Origin: Bradyrhizobium sp. 164
Lineage (GTDB): Bacteria > Pseudomonadota > Alphaproteobacteria > Rhizobiales > Xanthobacteraceae
Assembly: GCF_023073715.1 (NCBI RefSeq)
Contig: NZ_JADPKA010000077.1
Span: 1 to 64,000, forward strand
DNA length: 64,000 nucleotides
Direction of reading: 5' to 3'
Shown here: positions 15,636 to 24,749 of the stretch, piece by piece
How positions within the stretch are numbered: the stretch's first letter is position 1
How the letters are laid out: each line of letters opens with the position of its first letter
Notes under the pieces: generated by a model
Told to the model about the DNA's origin: nothing
Databases searched by the model: none
Seen by the model: only the letters and a program-made list of their open reading frames with translations
Program-made: the position numbers and the translations under genes

Positions 15636-17178
15636 AGATCTTGCGTCCGGCCTGCTCCCAATAGGGATCGCGCAGGCGGCGCTTGAAGATTTTTCCGGAA
15701 TCTTCGCGCGGCAGCCCGCTGCGGATCTCGATGTGCTTCGGCACCTTGTAGTCGGCGAGCGAAGCCTTCAATCGCGCCCGGACCTCGGCGGCCTCGAGCG
15801 TGATGCCGGCCTGCGGCTCGACCACCGCCATCAGCGCCTCCCCGAACTCGGCATCGGGGATGCCGAACACGGCGCAATCATGCACGCCAGGCACTGCGTG
15901 CAGCACGGATTCGATCTCGGCCGGATAGATGTTGACGCCGCCTGAGATCACCATGTCGCGCTTACGGTCGCAGATGAAGACGTAACCGTCCTCGTCGATG
16001 TAGCCGACATCGCCGGAGGTGATGAAGCCATCGCGGTCGATCTCGGCGCGCTTCTCCGGCTTGTTGTGGTAGGTGAAATCGGCCATCCCGGCCATGCAGG
16101 AATAGATCTCGCCGACTTCGCCCACCGGAAGCACGCGGCCGTCATCCCCGATGAAGCGCAGTTCCGCGCCGGGCGAGATCCTGCCGACCGTGCCGGGCTT
16201 CTTCAGCGCATCCTCCGAGGTTGCGAAGGTGACCGCGCTGGACTCAGTCGAGCCGTAGAATTCGTAGATCACCGGTCCCCACCATTCGATCATGGCGCGC
16301 TTGACGTCGGCCGGACATGGCGCGGCGGCATGGATGACGTGGCGCAGCGAGGAGACGTCATATTTCCTGCGCACCTCTTCCGGCAGCTTCATCAGGCGGA
16401 TGAACATGGTCGGCACCATGAAGATGGTGTCGATCCTGTATCGTTCGATGAGTTCGAGAAATTCTTCGGCCTCGAAGCGCGGCATCAGCACCAGTGCGCC
16501 CCCGAGCTTGCCGGCGCGGATGCCGAAGGAGTTGGGCGCGGAATGATAGAGCGGGCCCGGCAACAGCGCGCGGGCGCCGGGCTTGAGGCCGTAGATCATC
16601 GCGCGCATGCGCTCGCCGGCAGCCTGCTGCTCCGGCGTCGGCGCATTGCGGCGGACGCCCTTGGGATGGCCTGTCGTCCCCGAGGTGTAGATCATGCTCA
16701 TCGGCTGCGGCACGACCGGGCCGTCATAGGGTTGTTGCTGGGCGAGCCAAGACTCAAAATCGATCGCGAACTCCGGAATCTTCAGATGATCCGGATCGAT
16801 CTTGTAATTGGACAGGATTTCCGGCGGCGTCGGCACGCTGAGCACGGTGACGCCGTTCGATATGGCACCGCGCAAGGCATGCAGCATGTCGGCATGTCCG
16901 ATCAGCACGGAGGTGCCGGTATCCTCCAGGATGTAATTGATCTCCTCCGGCTTGAAGTGCCAGTTGATGGGCACGCCATAGGCGCCGAGCCGCATCGCAG
17001 CATAGGCGGCCTCCAGGAAGGCGATGTCGTTGCGCATCAGCATGCAGACGCAATCACCTGGCTTGACGCCGAGCTCGGCAAGGCCACTCGCGATGCGGTC
17101 GGCACGGTCAGCGACCTCGGCGTGAGAGCGGCGACGGTTGCCGGAGACGATGCCCAGGAATTGAGACGTTTCGCTCAT
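15634..17178 (-). CDS. Acyl-CoA synthetase (AMP-binding), aromatic or fatty acid
   Basis: A 514-residue member of the acyl-adenylate superfamily that activates a carboxylic acid to its CoA thioester. Visible motifs are the P-loop-like YTSGTTGHPKG (about 163-173), YEFYGSTES (about 300), TSGDVGYIDEDGYVFICDRKRDMVISGGVNIYPAEIE, and the late catalytic lysine region SGKIFKRRLRDPYWEQ. The start at 17178 (MSETSQFLGIVSG) follows a purine-rich stretch. The very similar C-terminal RDPYWEQ / REPYWAG in this protein and the ligase at 19315 shows that they are paralogues. The upstream crotonase gene is on the same strand, 125 bases away, with a repeat in between. Confidence 0.9.
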   Translation of the reverse strand: MSETSQFLGIVSGNRRRSHAEVADRADRIASGLAELGVKPGDCVCMLMRNDIAFLEAAYAAMRLGAYGVPINWHFKPEEINYILEDTGTSVLIGHADMLHALRGAISNGVTVLSVPTPPEILSNYKIDPDHLKIPEFAIDFESWLAQQQPYDGPVVPQPMSMIYTSGTTGHPKGVRRNAPTPEQQAAGERMRAMIYGLKPGARALLPGPLYHSAPNSFGIRAGKLGGALVLMPRFEAEEFLELIERYRIDTIFMVPTMFIRLMKLPEEVRRKYDVSSLRHVIHAAAPCPADVKRAMIEWWGPVIYEFYGSTESSAVTFATSEDALKKPGTVGRISPGAELRFIGDDGRVLPVGEVGEIYSCMAGMADFTYHNKPEKRAEIDRDGFITSGDVGYIDEDGYVFICDRKRDMVISGGVNIYPAEIESVLHAVPGVHDCAVFGIPDAEFGEALMAVVEPQAGITLEAAEVRARLKASLADYKVPKHIEIRSGLPREDSGKIFKRRLRDPYWEQAGRKI

Positions 17179-17204
17179 TTGTTCTTCTTCTTGTTCAAAG
17201 TCGC

Positions 17205-17298
17205 CCTCATGGTGAGGAGGCGCAAAGCGCCGTCTCGAACCATGAGAGCCCGTGGCCCATCCCTCGAGACGCCGCTGCGCGGCTCGTCGGGATGAGGT
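17205..17298. repeat. Palindromic intergenic repeat, family B (copy 1)
   Basis: Contains CTCATGGTGAGGAGGCGC, CGTCTCGAACCATGAG and CCTCGAGACGCC...GGATGAGG. Two more copies lie at 28662-28800 and 31287-31385. It sits between two genes of the same strand and can form hairpins. Confidence 0.7.
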
Positions 17299-17303
17299 CT
17301 GTG

Positions 17304-18113
17304 TTAATCCGCAAACTTCGGCGCGCGCTTCTCCAGATTGGCCCGCACCGCCTCGGTCTGGTTCGCGCTGCCGATCAGCTTCTGCTGCTCGACGGATTCG
17401 GCGAGCAGCGCGGGGCCCGGATCGACCGAGAGATTGTTGAGCAGGCGTTTTGCCGCACGGATCGCGTCGGGACTCTTGCCAGCGATCTCGCGCGCGGCTT
17501 CCAGGGCCGCTGCGCGCGGATCGTCGCAGATGCGGGTGGCGAGGCCGTAAGTCATCGCCTCCTGCGCGGAGAAGATGCGGCCGGTGTAGGTGAGATCGCG
17601 CAGGATGTCGTCGCGCACCAGGCTTGCCAGGATCGGCGTGCCCGCCATGTCGGGCACGAGGCCCCATTTGATCTCCATGATCGACATCCGCGTATCGGGT
17701 GCGAGGAAGCGCATGTCGGCGCCGAGCGAGAGCTGGAAGCCGCCGCCGAAAGCAACGCCGTGGACGGCCGCAATCACAGGCACCGGAAGCTGACGCCAGC
17801 CCCACACCGCGGCCTGCGGAAAGTTCGCCTGCCCATGCGTGCGCTTGGTGAGGTCACGATTTTCGCCACCCGGAATTCCGTTGCCACCCTTCTCCTTCAT
17901 GGCGGCAAAACGCCCCATGTCGAGGCCGGCGCAGAAAGCGCGGCCCTCGCCGGACAGCACGACGACGCGCACGCCCTTTTCCTTCGAAAGCCGCTCGGTC
18001 GCAGCGACAAGGGCCTCGAACATGGCCTGATCCAGCGCATTCATCTTGTCGGCGCGCATCAGGCGCACGTCGGCGACGCCGTCCGAGATCAAAATCGAGA
18101 CGCGCTCTTCCAT
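17304..18113 (-). CDS. Crotonase / enoyl-CoA hydratase-isomerase family protein
   Basis: A 269-residue crotonase. The oxyanion-hole segments are FCAGLD (about 60-66) and VHGVAFGGGFQLSLGADMRFL (about 116-136), followed by the MEIKWGLVPDMAGT block where hydratases and isomerases carry catalytic acids. The N-terminus is VSILISDGVADVRLMRADKMNALD. It probably hydrates or isomerises an enoyl-CoA made in the same block. It is divergent from the dienoyl-CoA-reductase-like SDR gene, with a candidate operator in the 105-base gap. Confidence 0.88.
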   Translation of the reverse strand: MEERVSILISDGVADVRLMRADKMNALDQAMFEALVAATERLSKEKGVRVVVLSGEGRAFCAGLDMGRFAAMKEKGGNGIPGGENRDLTKRTHGQANFPQAAVWGWRQLPVPVIAAVHGVAFGGGFQLSLGADMRFLAPDTRMSIMEIKWGLVPDMAGTPILASLVRDDILRDLTYTGRIFSAQEAMTYGLATRICDDPRAAALEAAREIAGKSPDAIRAAKRLLNNLSVDPGPALLAESVEQQKLIGSANQTEAVRANLEKRAPKFAD

Positions 18114-18173
18114 GGATGAATTCTCCCCTGTTCTTGTTCAGTGCCGCTTTACAGGACGCTGGCGGCCGGATTT

Positions 18174-18193
18174 AGTCAATCGACCAATTAACT
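18174..18193. promoter_or_regulatory. Candidate operator between divergent crotonase and SDR genes
   Basis: AGTCAAT and ATTAACT flank a 6-base centre; six of seven positions are symmetrical and the surrounding GATT...AATC extends the dyad. Its place midway between two divergent catabolic genes suits a TetR- or MarR-type repressor responding to an acyl-CoA. No such regulator is adjacent. Confidence 0.45.
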
Positions 18194-18218
18194 GACAATC
18201 CCTACGGGGGAAACACCC

Positions 18219-19091
18219 ATGTTCAAGGAAAATCTTCTGGCCGGACGCCGCATTCTCGTGACCGGCGGCGGCACCGGGCTCGGCAAGTCGATGGCGGCGC
18301 GCTTCCTCCAGCTCGGCGCCGAGGTGCACATCTGCGGCCGGCGTAAGATCGTGTGCGACGAGACCGCGACCGAATTGATGGATCTCTATGGCGGCCGCGT
18401 CACCAGCCATGGTGTCGACATCCGCAACGCTCTCGCGGTGGAGGAGATGATCGAGACCATCTTTCGCGACGGTCCCCTCACCGATCTCATCAACAATGCT
18501 GCCGGCAATTTCATCTCGCGCAGCGAGGAGCTCTCGCCGCGCGGCTTCGATGCCGTCGCCAGCATCGTCATGCACGGCACGTTCTACGTCACGCAGGCGG
18601 TCGGCAAGCGCTGGATCGCCTTGAAGCAGCCCGGCAACGTCGTCTCGATCACCGTGACCTGGGTGCGCAACGGCTCGCCTTACGTGGTGCCATCGGCGAT
18701 GAGCAAGTCGGCGATCCACGCCATGACGATGTCGCTCGCCACCGAATGGGGCCGCTACGGCATCCGCCTCAACACCATCGCGCCGGGCGAAATCCCGACC
18801 GAAGGCATGAGCAAGCGGATCAAGCCCGGCGACGAGGCCGGCGCGCGCACCAAGGCGATGAACCCGATGGGCCGAGTCGGCACCATGGAGGAACTGCAGA
18901 ACCTCGCGGTGTTCCTGATCTCCGGCGGCTGCGACTGGATCAACGGCGAGACCATCGCCATGGACGGCGCGCAGGCGCTCGCCATGGGCGGCAATTTCTA
19001 CCAGCTCCGGGACTGGAGCGACGACGACTGGAAAGCCGCGCGCGAGAGCATCATGGCGCAGAACGAGAAGGACCGGGCCAAACGGGGATGA
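18219..19091 (+). CDS. SDR oxidoreductase, 2,4-dienoyl-CoA reductase-like
   Basis: A 290-residue short-chain dehydrogenase. The nucleotide site is VTGGGTGLGKSMA (about 14-26), with INNAAGNFIS at about 90. Instead of the classic Y-x-x-x-K, the active region reads SPYVVPSAMSKSAIHAM, the arrangement seen in 2,4-dienoyl-CoA reductases, which use a serine and lysine with a displaced tyrosine. Those enzymes remove a double bond from dienoyl-CoAs made from unsaturated acyl chains. The long C-terminal tail (about 265-290) also fits that subgroup. The gene stands in the acyl-CoA block, divergent from a crotonase. Confidence 0.82.
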   Translation: MFKENLLAGRRILVTGGGTGLGKSMAARFLQLGAEVHICGRRKIVCDETATELMDLYGGRVTSHGVDIRNALAVEEMIETIFRDGPLTDLINNAAGNFISRSEELSPRGFDAVASIVMHGTFYVTQAVGKRWIALKQPGNVVSITVTWVRNGSPYVVPSAMSKSAIHAMTMSLATEWGRYGIRLNTIAPGEIPTEGMSKRIKPGDEAGARTKAMNPMGRVGTMEELQNLAVFLISGGCDWINGETIAMDGAQALAMGGNFYQLRDWSDDDWKAARESIMAQNEKDRAKRG

Positions 19092-19100
19092 TCTCCCCCG

Positions 19101-19230
19101 TGCCCCGGACGCAGCGCAGCGCGCCGCCTTCGGCCTGGTGCGCTGCTGAGCGCCGGGGCCCATCTCGCCGGATGCTGGGTCCCGGCTGAGCAGCGCATCA
19201 CTTCGTGATGCGTCGCGTTCGGGGACACGA
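19101..19230. repeat. Palindromic intergenic repeat, family C (copy 1)
   Basis: Begins CCCCGGACGCAGCGCAGCG and ends CAGCGCATCACTTCGTGATG...TTCGGGGACACGA. Related copies lie at 32933-33063 and, partly, at 57091-57150. Confidence 0.7.
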
Positions 19231-19314
19231 AACCGCGGCTGATTTGTCCCGTCTTGTCTTCACCCGCGGATGACGCCACACTCTGCGGCATAAGAACAAG
19301 ACGACGGCAGAAAC

Positions 19315-20892
19315 ATGCCCACACAGCCTCTGGCCAATCTCGCCGACATGGTGCGCGAGCGCGCGAAAAGCCGCGGCAGCGCCATTGCCTACGAGTTCGA
19401 GGGCCGACTCACCAGCTTCGCCGAATTCGACGTCAACACCAACAAGGTCGCCCACGCGTTGATCGCAATGGGCGTGAAGAAAGGCGACCGCATCGCCTAT
19501 CTCGGCAAGAACAGCGACATCTATTTCGAGCTGTTGATGGGCGCCATGAAGGCCGGTGTGGTGATGGCGCCAGTGAATTGGCGGCTCGCGGGACCCGAGG
19601 TCGCCTTCATCGTCGAGGACTGCAAGGCGCCGGTGCTGTTCGTCGGGCCGGAGTTCATCGCGCTCGTTCGCCAAATCAAGGACCAGTTGCCGGGCCTGCG
19701 TACAATCATCACCACCGAAGGCGGCGCGCCGGAATGGCAGGATTTTGCGGCTTGGCGGGACACGCAGAGCGGTGACGATCCGAGGGTCCCGATCGACACC
19801 AAGGATATCGCGATCCAGCTCTATACGTCGGGTACGACCGGCAAGCCGAAGGGCGCAATGCTCTCGCACGCGAACTTCCTCAATCTGGTACAGACCGGTA
19901 ATGCCGAGGACAAGCCGGAGTGGAACCGGTGGTCGACCGATGATGTCTCGCTGGTGGCGATGCCGATCTTCCACATCGGCGGCTCGGGCTGGGGCGTGAT
20001 GGGGCTCTATCACGGCGCCCGCGGCGTGATCGCGCGCGAGTTCGATCCGACCAAGGTTCTGGACTTCTTCGAGCAGTCCGGGATCACGAAGCTGTTCATG
20101 GTGCCGGCGGCAATGCAGTTCGTGGTGCGGCAGCCGCGCGCGAAGACGGTCGATTTCTCGCGGCTGAAATACATGCTGTATGGCGCCTCGCCAATTCCGG
20201 CGGCGCTGCTGAAGGAGTGCATCGAGGTCTTCAAATGCGGTTTCGTGCAAATGTACGGCATGACCGAGACCACCGGCACCATCGTCGCGCTGCCGCCGGA
20301 AGACCACATCGAGGGACTGGAGCGGATGCGCTCGGCCGGCAAGGCACTGCCGGGCGTCGAGATCGCGATCCTGGACGTCGACGGCAAGCCGCTGCCGCCG
20401 CGCCAGGTCGGCGAGATCGCGACGCGCTCGGGCTCCAACATGGCCGGGTATTGGAACCTGCCCGAGGCGACCGCCGCTGCGCTTCGTTCCGACGGCTGGC
20501 TGCGCACCGGCGATGCCGGCTACATGGACGAGGACGGGTATCTCTATATCCACGATCGCATCAAGGACATGATCATCTCGGGCGGCGAGAACATCTACCC
20601 GGCCGAGGTCGAGAGTGCGTTGTGCGATCATCCTGATGTCGCGGAGGCCGCCGTGATCGGCGTGCCTGACGACAAATGGGGCGAGGCGGTGAAGGCCATG
20701 GTGGTCATGAAGCCTGGCAAGCAGGCCACAGCCACCGACATCATCAACTTCACCCGCGAGCGCATCGCTGGCTACAAGACGCCCAAGACCGTGGAGTTTC
20801 TGCCGGCGCTGCCGAGGAATCCGAGCGGCAAGATTTTGCGGCGCCAATTGCGTGAGCCGTATTGGGCCGGGAAAGAGCGACGGGTGAATTGA
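19315..20892 (+). CDS. Long-chain-fatty-acid-CoA ligase-like acyl-CoA synthetase
   Basis: A 525-residue AMP-forming acyl-CoA ligase. The signature YTSGTTGKPKGAML lies at about 170-183, MYGMTETTGT at about 312-321, LRTGDAGYMDEDGYLYIHDRIKDMIISGGENIYPAEVE at about 400-436, and the C-terminal lysine in NPSGKILRRQLREPYW. Substrate range cannot be read from the sequence. Among the ligases here it is one of two candidates for activating the starting acid of the 4-hydroxyacyl-CoA route proposed below (role of LvaE). Confidence 0.9.
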   Translation: MPTQPLANLADMVRERAKSRGSAIAYEFEGRLTSFAEFDVNTNKVAHALIAMGVKKGDRIAYLGKNSDIYFELLMGAMKAGVVMAPVNWRLAGPEVAFIVEDCKAPVLFVGPEFIALVRQIKDQLPGLRTIITTEGGAPEWQDFAAWRDTQSGDDPRVPIDTKDIAIQLYTSGTTGKPKGAMLSHANFLNLVQTGNAEDKPEWNRWSTDDVSLVAMPIFHIGGSGWGVMGLYHGARGVIAREFDPTKVLDFFEQSGITKLFMVPAAMQFVVRQPRAKTVDFSRLKYMLYGASPIPAALLKECIEVFKCGFVQMYGMTETTGTIVALPPEDHIEGLERMRSAGKALPGVEIAILDVDGKPLPPRQVGEIATRSGSNMAGYWNLPEATAAALRSDGWLRTGDAGYMDEDGYLYIHDRIKDMIISGGENIYPAEVESALCDHPDVAEAAVIGVPDDKWGEAVKAMVVMKPGKQATATDIINFTRERIAGYKTPKTVEFLPALPRNPSGKILRRQLREPYWAGKERRVN

Positions 20893-20901
20893 CCGCGTAG
20901 T

Positions 20902-21000
20902 GCCGTAGGATGGGCAAAGGCGCAAAGCGCCGCGCCCTCCATTCTTCGACGATTGCGGGAGAGGTGGTGGGCACGCTTCGCTTTGCCCACCCTACGGTGC
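20902..21000. repeat. Palindromic intergenic repeat, family G
   Basis: TGCCGTAGGATGGGCAAAGGCGC at one end and GCTTCGCTTTGCCCACCCTACGGTGC at the other form near-perfect inverted arms of about 22 bases. It lies between convergent genes (ligase and acyl-CoA dehydrogenase) and could terminate both. Confidence 0.7.
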
Positions 21001-21005
21001 TAGCG

Positions 21006-22280
21006 CTAATGCTTCCCCGGCCCCATATAGCCGAACAAGAACCCGGCCACCTTCCGCATCTGGATCTCCTCACTGCCCTCGGTGATGCGATAGCGCCGGT
21101 GGTGGCGGTAGATGTGCTCGAACGGCTTGTGGCGTGAGTAGCCCATGCCGCCATGGACCTGCATGGCGCGGTCGGCGGATTCGCAGCAGAGGCGGTTTGC
21201 CCAGTAATTGCACATGGAGACGCGATCAGAGAGCGTGCGCTCAATCTGCTCTTCGGTGAGCTGGTCCATCTCCCAGGCAGTCTTGCGGATCAGAAGACGC
21301 AGCATCTCGGCCTGCGTGGCGAGCTCGACCAGCGGGAACTGGATCGCCTGATTCTCGGCGAGCGCCTTGCCGAACGGCTTGCGCTCGCGGGCATATTTCA
21401 CGCTCTCGTTGATGCAGTAAACCGCGGCGCCGAGCGAGCTCGCGGCCTGGCGGATGCGGTTCTGGTGCACGAAGCACTGCGCCAGCGACAGGCCGCGGCC
21501 CACCTCGCCGAACAGCGCATCCTCGGGCACGAACACGTCCGTGAAGCTGACGCGGGGATGGTCGGTCGGCATGTTGAAGGTCCACATGTACTCCTCGACC
21601 TTGACGCCGTCGCTCTTCGCCGGCACCAGGAAACAGGTGATGCCGCGCGCATCGCCGTGATTGCCGCTCGTGCGCGCAAACAGCGCGCAATGCGTGGCAA
21701 CATGCATGCCTGTCGTCCACATCTTGTCGCCGTTGATGATCCAGCCCTTGACGTTGTCGCGGGTCGCCGGCACCGCGCGCGTCTCCATATGGGTGGCGTC
21801 CGAGCCGTGATGCGGCTCGGTTAGGCCAAAGGTGATGCGGTACTTGCCTTTGATCGAGCCGTCGATCATCGCCTTCTGATCGTCGCGGCCGTAGCGGTCG
21901 AGCATGGTGACAACGGGGAAATTGCCGACGATGGAATGCTCGTTCTGGAGATCGTTGTGCAGGCCGAGTCCCTTGGCGGCAAAATGCTCGCGGATCACGG
22001 CCATCCAGAGATTGGAGCCGTCCTTGCCGCCAAATTGCTTCGGCACCGGAAAACGCAGATGACCCGCGGCGTCCGCCAGGTCCTTGGCCTTGCGCAGCAG
22101 CGCCTCCCATTCGTGGCGCGGCAGGCCGCCATTCTCGAAATCGGTGCGCGCCCATTCGCGGCGGTGATCGAAGAAGCGGATGTTGTCATCGGCCTCCTCC
22201 AGCGGCTTGATCTCGCGCTCGATGAAACGGTCGAGCTCTCCGAGATAGGCGACGAGATCGTCAGGCAATGAGAAATCCAA
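21006..22280 (-). CDS. Acyl-CoA dehydrogenase
   Basis: A flavoprotein of 424 residues if it starts at the TTG at 22280 (LDFSLPDDLVAYLGELDRFI), which GGGAGA precedes at suitable distance. The frame runs further up to 22343, but without family-like sequence. Acyl-CoA dehydrogenase blocks are visible: FGLTEPHHGSDATHMETRA (FAD and substrate contacts), GDKMWTTGM, MQVHGGMGYSRHKPFEHIYR and YRITEGSEEIQMRKVAG. It introduces a 2,3-double bond into an acyl-CoA and passes electrons to an electron-transfer flavoprotein (not in the window). It is divergent from an enoyl-CoA hydratase gene. Confidence 0.88.
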   Translation of the reverse strand: MDFSLPDDLVAYLGELDRFIEREIKPLEEADDNIRFFDHRREWARTDFENGGLPRHEWEALLRKAKDLADAAGHLRFPVPKQFGGKDGSNLWMAVIREHFAAKGLGLHNDLQNEHSIVGNFPVVTMLDRYGRDDQKAMIDGSIKGKYRITFGLTEPHHGSDATHMETRAVPATRDNVKGWIINGDKMWTTGMHVATHCALFARTSGNHGDARGITCFLVPAKSDGVKVEEYMWTFNMPTDHPRVSFTDVFVPEDALFGEVGRGLSLAQCFVHQNRIRQAASSLGAAVYCINESVKYARERKPFGKALAENQAIQFPLVELATQAEMLRLLIRKTAWEMDQLTEEQIERTLSDRVSMCNYWANRLCCESADRAMQVHGGMGYSRHKPFEHIYRHHRRYRITEGSEEIQMRKVAGFLFGYMGPGKH

Positions 22281-22490
22281 GGGTCTCTCCCTCAATGATT
22301 TTTCGTTTTGCGTTAAGGCGCTAAGCGCATTCTTGCTTCGCACGATTAAGCGGAGAAGAGCGCATCCAAGTCAAGCAAGCCGAGACGTGTGAGGCACGCA
22401 AGGCGCGCTTGCGCATTTCGGTGGTGCTCAAGCGCACCCGCGCGCTAGTATGACGACAATATTCCTTCACGAGAAAATGCGGGAGCGATC

Positions 22491-23270
22491 ATGGAGCTGA
22501 AATTTTCCAAGGTGGAACGCAAGGGCCCGATCACGATCGTCACACTGTCGCGGCCCGAGGTCTATAACGCGCTGCACACGGACGCGCATTTCGAGCTCAA
22601 CAAGGTCTTCGACGATTTCTCGGCCGATCCCGAGCAATGGATCGCGATCGTCACCGGCAGCGGTGACAAGGCGTTCTGCGCCGGCAACGATCTGAAGTGG
22701 CAGGCCGCGGGCGGCAAACGCGGCTGGGACAAGGGTGGGTTTGCGGGCCTGACCTCGCGGTTCGACTGCGACAAGCCGATCATCGCCGCCGTGAACGGCG
22801 TCGCGATGGGCGGCGGCTTCGAGATCGCGCTGGCCTGCGACCTCATCATTGCCTCGGAGAATGCCACCTTCGCGCTGCCCGAGCCGCGCGTTGGCCTGGC
22901 CGCGCTCGCCGGTGGCCTGCACCGCCTGCCACGGCAGATCGGCCTCAAACGCGCCATGGGCATGATCCTTACCGCGCGGCATGTCAGTGCCAAGGAAGGC
23001 CTCGAGCTCGGCTTCGTCAACGAGGTGGTGCCGCGAGGCGAGGCGCTCGACGCCGCGCTGCGCTGGGCGGAGATGATCACCAAGAACTCGCCGATGTCCA
23101 TACGGGCCTCGAAGCAGGCAATCCAGAAAGGGCTTGGCGTCTCGCTGGAACAGGCGATCGAGCAGCAGCGGGAGTATCCGGCGGTGAAGGCGATGGTGGC
23201 GTCGCAGGATTACATCGAGGGCCCGAAGGCGTTTGCGGAGAAGCGACCACCGAAATGGGTGGGGAAGTAA
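22491..23270 (+). CDS. Enoyl-CoA hydratase
   Basis: A 259-residue crotonase with oxyanion-hole segments FCAGNDLKW (about 63-71) and VNGVAMGGGFEIALACDLI, catalytic-acid region ALPEPRVGLAALAGGLHRLPRQIG and the closing KRPPKWVGK typical of hydratases. It would hydrate 2-enoyl-CoA to 3-hydroxyacyl-CoA. It is divergent from the acyl-CoA dehydrogenase, which is a natural partner reaction; the 210-base gap holds both promoters. Confidence 0.88.
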   Translation: MELKFSKVERKGPITIVTLSRPEVYNALHTDAHFELNKVFDDFSADPEQWIAIVTGSGDKAFCAGNDLKWQAAGGKRGWDKGGFAGLTSRFDCDKPIIAAVNGVAMGGGFEIALACDLIIASENATFALPEPRVGLAALAGGLHRLPRQIGLKRAMGMILTARHVSAKEGLELGFVNEVVPRGEALDAALRWAEMITKNSPMSIRASKQAIQKGLGVSLEQAIEQQREYPAVKAMVASQDYIEGPKAFAEKRPPKWVGK

Positions 23271-23284
23271 ACGAGTCTTTCCCC

Positions 23285-23375
23285 CCGTCATTGCGAGGAG
23301 CTCTTGCGACGAAGCAATCCAGACCGCCTCCGTGGAAAGACTCTGGATTGCTTCGCTGCGCTCGCAATGACGGGG
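23285..23375. repeat. Palindromic intergenic repeat, family A (copy 1)
   Basis: CCGTCATTGCGAGGAGC...GAAGCAATCCAGA faces TCTGGATTGCTTCGCTGCGCTCGCAATGACGG. Copies 2 and 3 are at 46723-46811 and 55546-55633. Here it lies between two convergent genes. Confidence 0.8.
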
Positions 23376-23381
23376 AGAGAG

Positions 23382-23759
23382 CTACCCGCCTCGCGACAGC
23401 TCTCGCTTGTATGACGCGTAATTCGGCTGATCGACTGCGAGCTTGTCCATCGTGGTCTGCCAGAGGTGCTCGGCAAGGCCCGGCGTTGCGAGATCGATCT
23501 CGCCTTTGGCAATGCGCATCGCGAGCGTGCGGTTGAGCTCGATCAATGAACCGTCCATGCCCAGCAGCGCGCGCAGCCGCTCCACCTCCGCCGCATCGCT
23601 GCCCTCCTCCCGCGTCAGCTGCCGCGTCACGAGATCGAGGATGTTGATGGCGACGCGCAGCTTGAAAGCCTGGTGGCCGGAGATCAGCGGCGTGATCTCG
23701 TTGCGCAAGAAATCGGCGACTGACTTTGTCAGCTCGATCGGCGTGGGTTCGTCCTGCAT
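23382..23759 (-). CDS. DUF6285 protein, likely partner of the APH kinase (LvaB-like)
   Basis: A 125-residue, mostly helical acidic protein (PTPIELTKSVADFLRNEITPLISGHQAFKLRVAINILDLVTRQL...). I assign it to DUF6285 from memory of the family, which is found next to APH-type acyl-CoA kinases. It starts 3 bases after the kinase stop, so the two are surely co-translated. In Pseudomonas putida the small protein LvaB is needed for the activity of the kinase LvaA; this gene has the corresponding size and position. No catalytic motif is visible. That it is an orthologue of LvaB is my inference. Confidence 0.75.
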   Translation of the reverse strand: MQDEPTPIELTKSVADFLRNEITPLISGHQAFKLRVAINILDLVTRQLTREEGSDAAEVERLRALLGMDGSLIELNRTLAMRIAKGEIDLATPGLAEHLWQTTMDKLAVDQPNYASYKRELSRGG

Positions 23760-23762
23760 GCA

Positions 23763-24749
23763 TCAGCTCCCGCGCGGCGCCAGCAGCCGCAACAGATCGA
23801 TCTCGGTCTCGGAGGCGCGGCGTCCGATCATGGCGCGCTCCATGGAATGGTCAGGCCCCTCGCGAAACCGCTGCATCATGCCGCCGCACATGATGCCCCA
23901 GCGCAGCGTGCCCATTACTTCCCAGAATTTCACGCGCGGCGGATCGACCTTGCGGCCCGCGGCCTCATAGCCCGCAAACAGCTCCTCGCGCGAGCCGAAG
24001 CCGCCAACCGGCTTGTCGATCTCGCCGAAACGCCACGAGTTGACGCAGACCCAACCGAGATCCTCCATGGGATCGCCGAGATGGGCGAGCTCCCAGTCCA
24101 GCACGGCACGGATACCGTCGGCGCCGATGATAAGATTGCCGTTGCGGAAATCGCCATGTACCAACGTCTCCTCCGCCGAGGGACCGGGATCGTGGTCGCG
24201 CAGCCAGCGCAGCGCCAGCTCGAACACGGGCTTGGGCCAGTTCAGGCTGCGATAGTCGCGCTCGAACTCATCGACCTCCTTCGCCGCGGTCATGCGGCGC
24301 AGCTCCGGCAGCTTGTGCAGCGGCAGCTTGTGCAAACCGGCGAGCACGTCGCCGATCTGCCGCGCCAGCAGCGGCCGTGCGGCTGCGAACTCCTCATCGC
24401 GAAGGATCTTGCGGGCGATAGTCTCGCCCTCGATCCGCTGCATGATGAAGCCCGTGCCGAGATCGTCCTCCGGCGTGAGCACATGCATCACGCGCGGCGA
24501 CGGCACGCCAGCCTCATAGGCGAGCTGCATCAGCTGCGCTTCAGCGGCGAGGCCTGCCGCGCGCGTTGGCGCGGCGCCATAGCCCTTCGGCGAGCGGCGC
24601 AGGATTGCGCCTATCAGCCCATCGGGATGCACGATATCGAAGCGCCACGTTTCCTGACTGGCGCCGCCAGAGAGCTTGGCCGCGCCGGCGACGCCGGTCG
24701 CACCGGGACACCAGCGCGCGACGCTGCGGGAAAGCTCCGCCTCGATCAT
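23763..24749 (-). CDS. APH-family acyl-CoA kinase (ACAD10/11 kinase domain, LvaA-like)
   Basis: A 328-residue phosphotransferase with the aminoglycoside-phosphotransferase fold. The catalytic loop HGDFRNGNLIIG (Brenner motif, about 193-204) and the metal-binding VLDWELAHLGDP (about 210-221) are intact, and the N-terminal lobe includes LSGGASQETWRFD. Proteins of this type form the N-terminal half of mammalian ACAD10/ACAD11 and equal bacterial LvaA, which phosphorylates the 4-hydroxyl of 4-hydroxyacyl-CoAs. Its ATG overlaps the stop of the upstream crotonase gene (ATGA), and DUF6285 follows after 3 bases. Antibiotic resistance is not its likely job. Confidence 0.85.
   Translation of the reverse strand: MIEAELSRSVARWCPGATGVAGAAKLSGGASQETWRFDIVHPDGLIGAILRRSPKGYGAAPTRAAGLAAEAQLMQLAYEAGVPSPRVMHVLTPEDDLGTGFIMQRIEGETIARKILRDEEFAAARPLLARQIGDVLAGLHKLPLHKLPELRRMTAAKEVDEFERDYRSLNWPKPVFELALRWLRDHDPGPSAEETLVHGDFRNGNLIIGADGIRAVLDWELAHLGDPMEDLGWVCVNSWRFGEIDKPVGGFGSREELFAGYEAAGRKVDPPRVKFWEVMGTLRWGIMCGGMMQRFREGPDHSMERAMIGRRASETEIDLLRLLAPRGS

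Noticed and set aside
19198-20925. 575-codon minus-strand frame
   Set aside because: Antisense shadow of the acyl-CoA ligase at 19315, which has all family motifs.
23763-24749. Aminoglycoside resistance gene
   Set aside because: The fold is APH, but its operon with crotonase and DUF6285 and the nearby ACAD10/11-type gene point to acyl-CoA metabolism.
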